Shown: piece by piece, positions 63,377 to 64,000 of the stretch
How the letters are laid out: each line of letters opens with the position of its first letter
Position numbering within the stretch: the first letter of the stretch is position 1
The notes under the pieces: generated by a model
Seen by the model: the letters and a program-made list of their open reading frames with translations, nothing else
What the model was told of the DNA's origin: nothing
The model's database searches: none
Assembly: GCF_019797845.1 (NCBI RefSeq)
Contig: NZ_CP081864.1
Span: 3,906,001 to 3,970,000, forward strand
Reading direction: 5' to 3'
Source of the DNA: Symbiopectobacterium purcellii
Lineage (GTDB): Bacteria > Pseudomonadota > Gammaproteobacteria > Enterobacterales > Enterobacteriaceae
DNA length: 64,000 nucleotides
Position numbers and translations under genes: made by a program

Positions 63377-64000
63377 ATGTCGGGCTTAAATGCAATGGTA
63401 TTAAAAAAAACAACAAGGATTATCCGTAATAAACTCTATTTATCGCTGGCAATATCATTGCTAGCGCCAATACCGTTTTATCTGCACGCCGCAGAAGAAC
63501 CGGTAGCGGCAGAGGAAGAACCCATCGCCCCTGCGGCGGCGTCAGCCACTGATACAGCCCCCCGTGATACCGCCATTCCGGATCAGAACCTCAATAAGAT
63601 TACGGTCACCGGCTCTCGCATACCCAGAGCGCAAGCGGAAGGCCCCTCTCCTGTTACGGTGATAACCGGGGAAGAGATGAAAGCGCGCGGCTATCGCAAC
63701 GTTTATGATGCTATCGCCACACAGACCCAGAATACCGGGATGACGCAGGGGGAAGACTACGGCAACACCTGGCAACCCGCTGCCAATGCGCTTAATTTAC
63801 GGGGATTGGGCCCCAACCATACGTTGGTACTGGTCAACGGGCGGCGTTTGGCAGATTATCCCAATGCGTATGGCGGATCGGTGAACTTCACCAATATTGC
63901 CAATATTCCAAGCGTTATTATCGATCGCATTGAGATATTAAGCAGCGGCGCCTCAGCCATATACGGCTCTGATGCCATCGCTGGCGTGGTCAATATTATC
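63377..64000 (+). CDS. TonB-dependent outer-membrane receptor, N-terminal part (runs off the window)
   Basis: An open frame of 208 codons to the window end. A signal peptide (KLYLSLAISLLAPIPFYLHAA) is followed by an Ala/Glu-rich stretch, a TonB-box-like ITVTGSRIPRA and a plug domain (PSPVTVITGEEMKARGY, LNLRGLGPNHTLVLVNGRR, IIDRIEILSSGASAIYGSDA). ATG 63377 follows AGGAGGG closely; ATG 63395 is an alternative. The VTGSRI and NGRR forms belong to a receptor group whose ligands (siderophores, peptides, glycans) cannot be told without the barrel. Confidence 0.92.
   Translation, partial: MSGLNAMVLKKTTRIIRNKLYLSLAISLLAPIPFYLHAAEEPVAAEEEPIAPAAASATDTAPRDTAIPDQNLNKITVTGSRIPRAQAEGPSPVTVITGEEMKARGYRNVYDAIATQTQNTGMTQGEDYGNTWQPAANALNLRGLGPNHTLVLVNGRRLADYPNAYGGSVNFTNIANIPSVIIDRIEILSSGASAIYGSDAIAGVVNII

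Overview
The window is chromosomal DNA from a member of the Enterobacterales. Almost every protein has a close Escherichia coli counterpart in the same local order, and several start-codon habits are shared (TTG for carA and rpsT, GTG for secD and tgt). The chromosomal peroxiredoxin, the enterobacterial palindromic repeats and some accessory genes fit the Pectobacteriaceae, Yersiniaceae or Hafniaceae side of the order better than E. coli itself. I cannot name the genus from sequence alone.

Bases 1-35106 correspond to the E. coli 0/100-minute region, read in reverse. In order: carB (partial) and carA; dapB; the overlapping ispH-fkpB-lspA-ileS-ribF operon; rpsT; an accessory island at 10030-13701; dnaJ-dnaK; satP; an MHS-type transporter; mog; a diguanylate cyclase; talB; yaaA; the thrLABC operon with its attenuator; a LasT/TrmJ-like methyltransferase; arcA; a Qnr-type pentapeptide protein standing where E. 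coli has creBCD; creA; rob; gpmB; yjjX; and trpR with its operator. The accessory island occupies the place of nhaA-nhaR. It holds two unrecognised genes (a 544-residue helical protein and a 194-residue proline-rich protein with a WH2-like C-terminus) and an exported protein with an LprI-type N-terminus.

An intact 845-bp IS5-family element at 35107-35951 lies exactly where this block meets a second syntenic block, which corresponds to about 9 minutes in E. coli. That block reads cyoABCDE, yajR, yajQ, panE-yajL, a relBE-type module, thiI, xseB-ispA-dxs, pgpA-thiL-nusB-ribH-ribD-nrdR, yajI, secF-secD-yajC-tgt-queA and acpH. It is followed by a 2-Cys peroxiredoxin with an OxyR-like site and by the start of a TonB-dependent receptor that runs off the window.

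Two conserved genes are broken: rob has a single-base frameshift near its 3' end, and the relE-like toxin gene has an in-frame stop while its relB-like antitoxin is intact. Most other genes are ordinary housekeeping genes for pyrimidine/arginine, lysine, threonine, isoprenoid, riboflavin and thiamine synthesis, protein folding and export, tRNA modification and aerobic respiration. No tRNA, rRNA, CRISPR array or prophage was seen.
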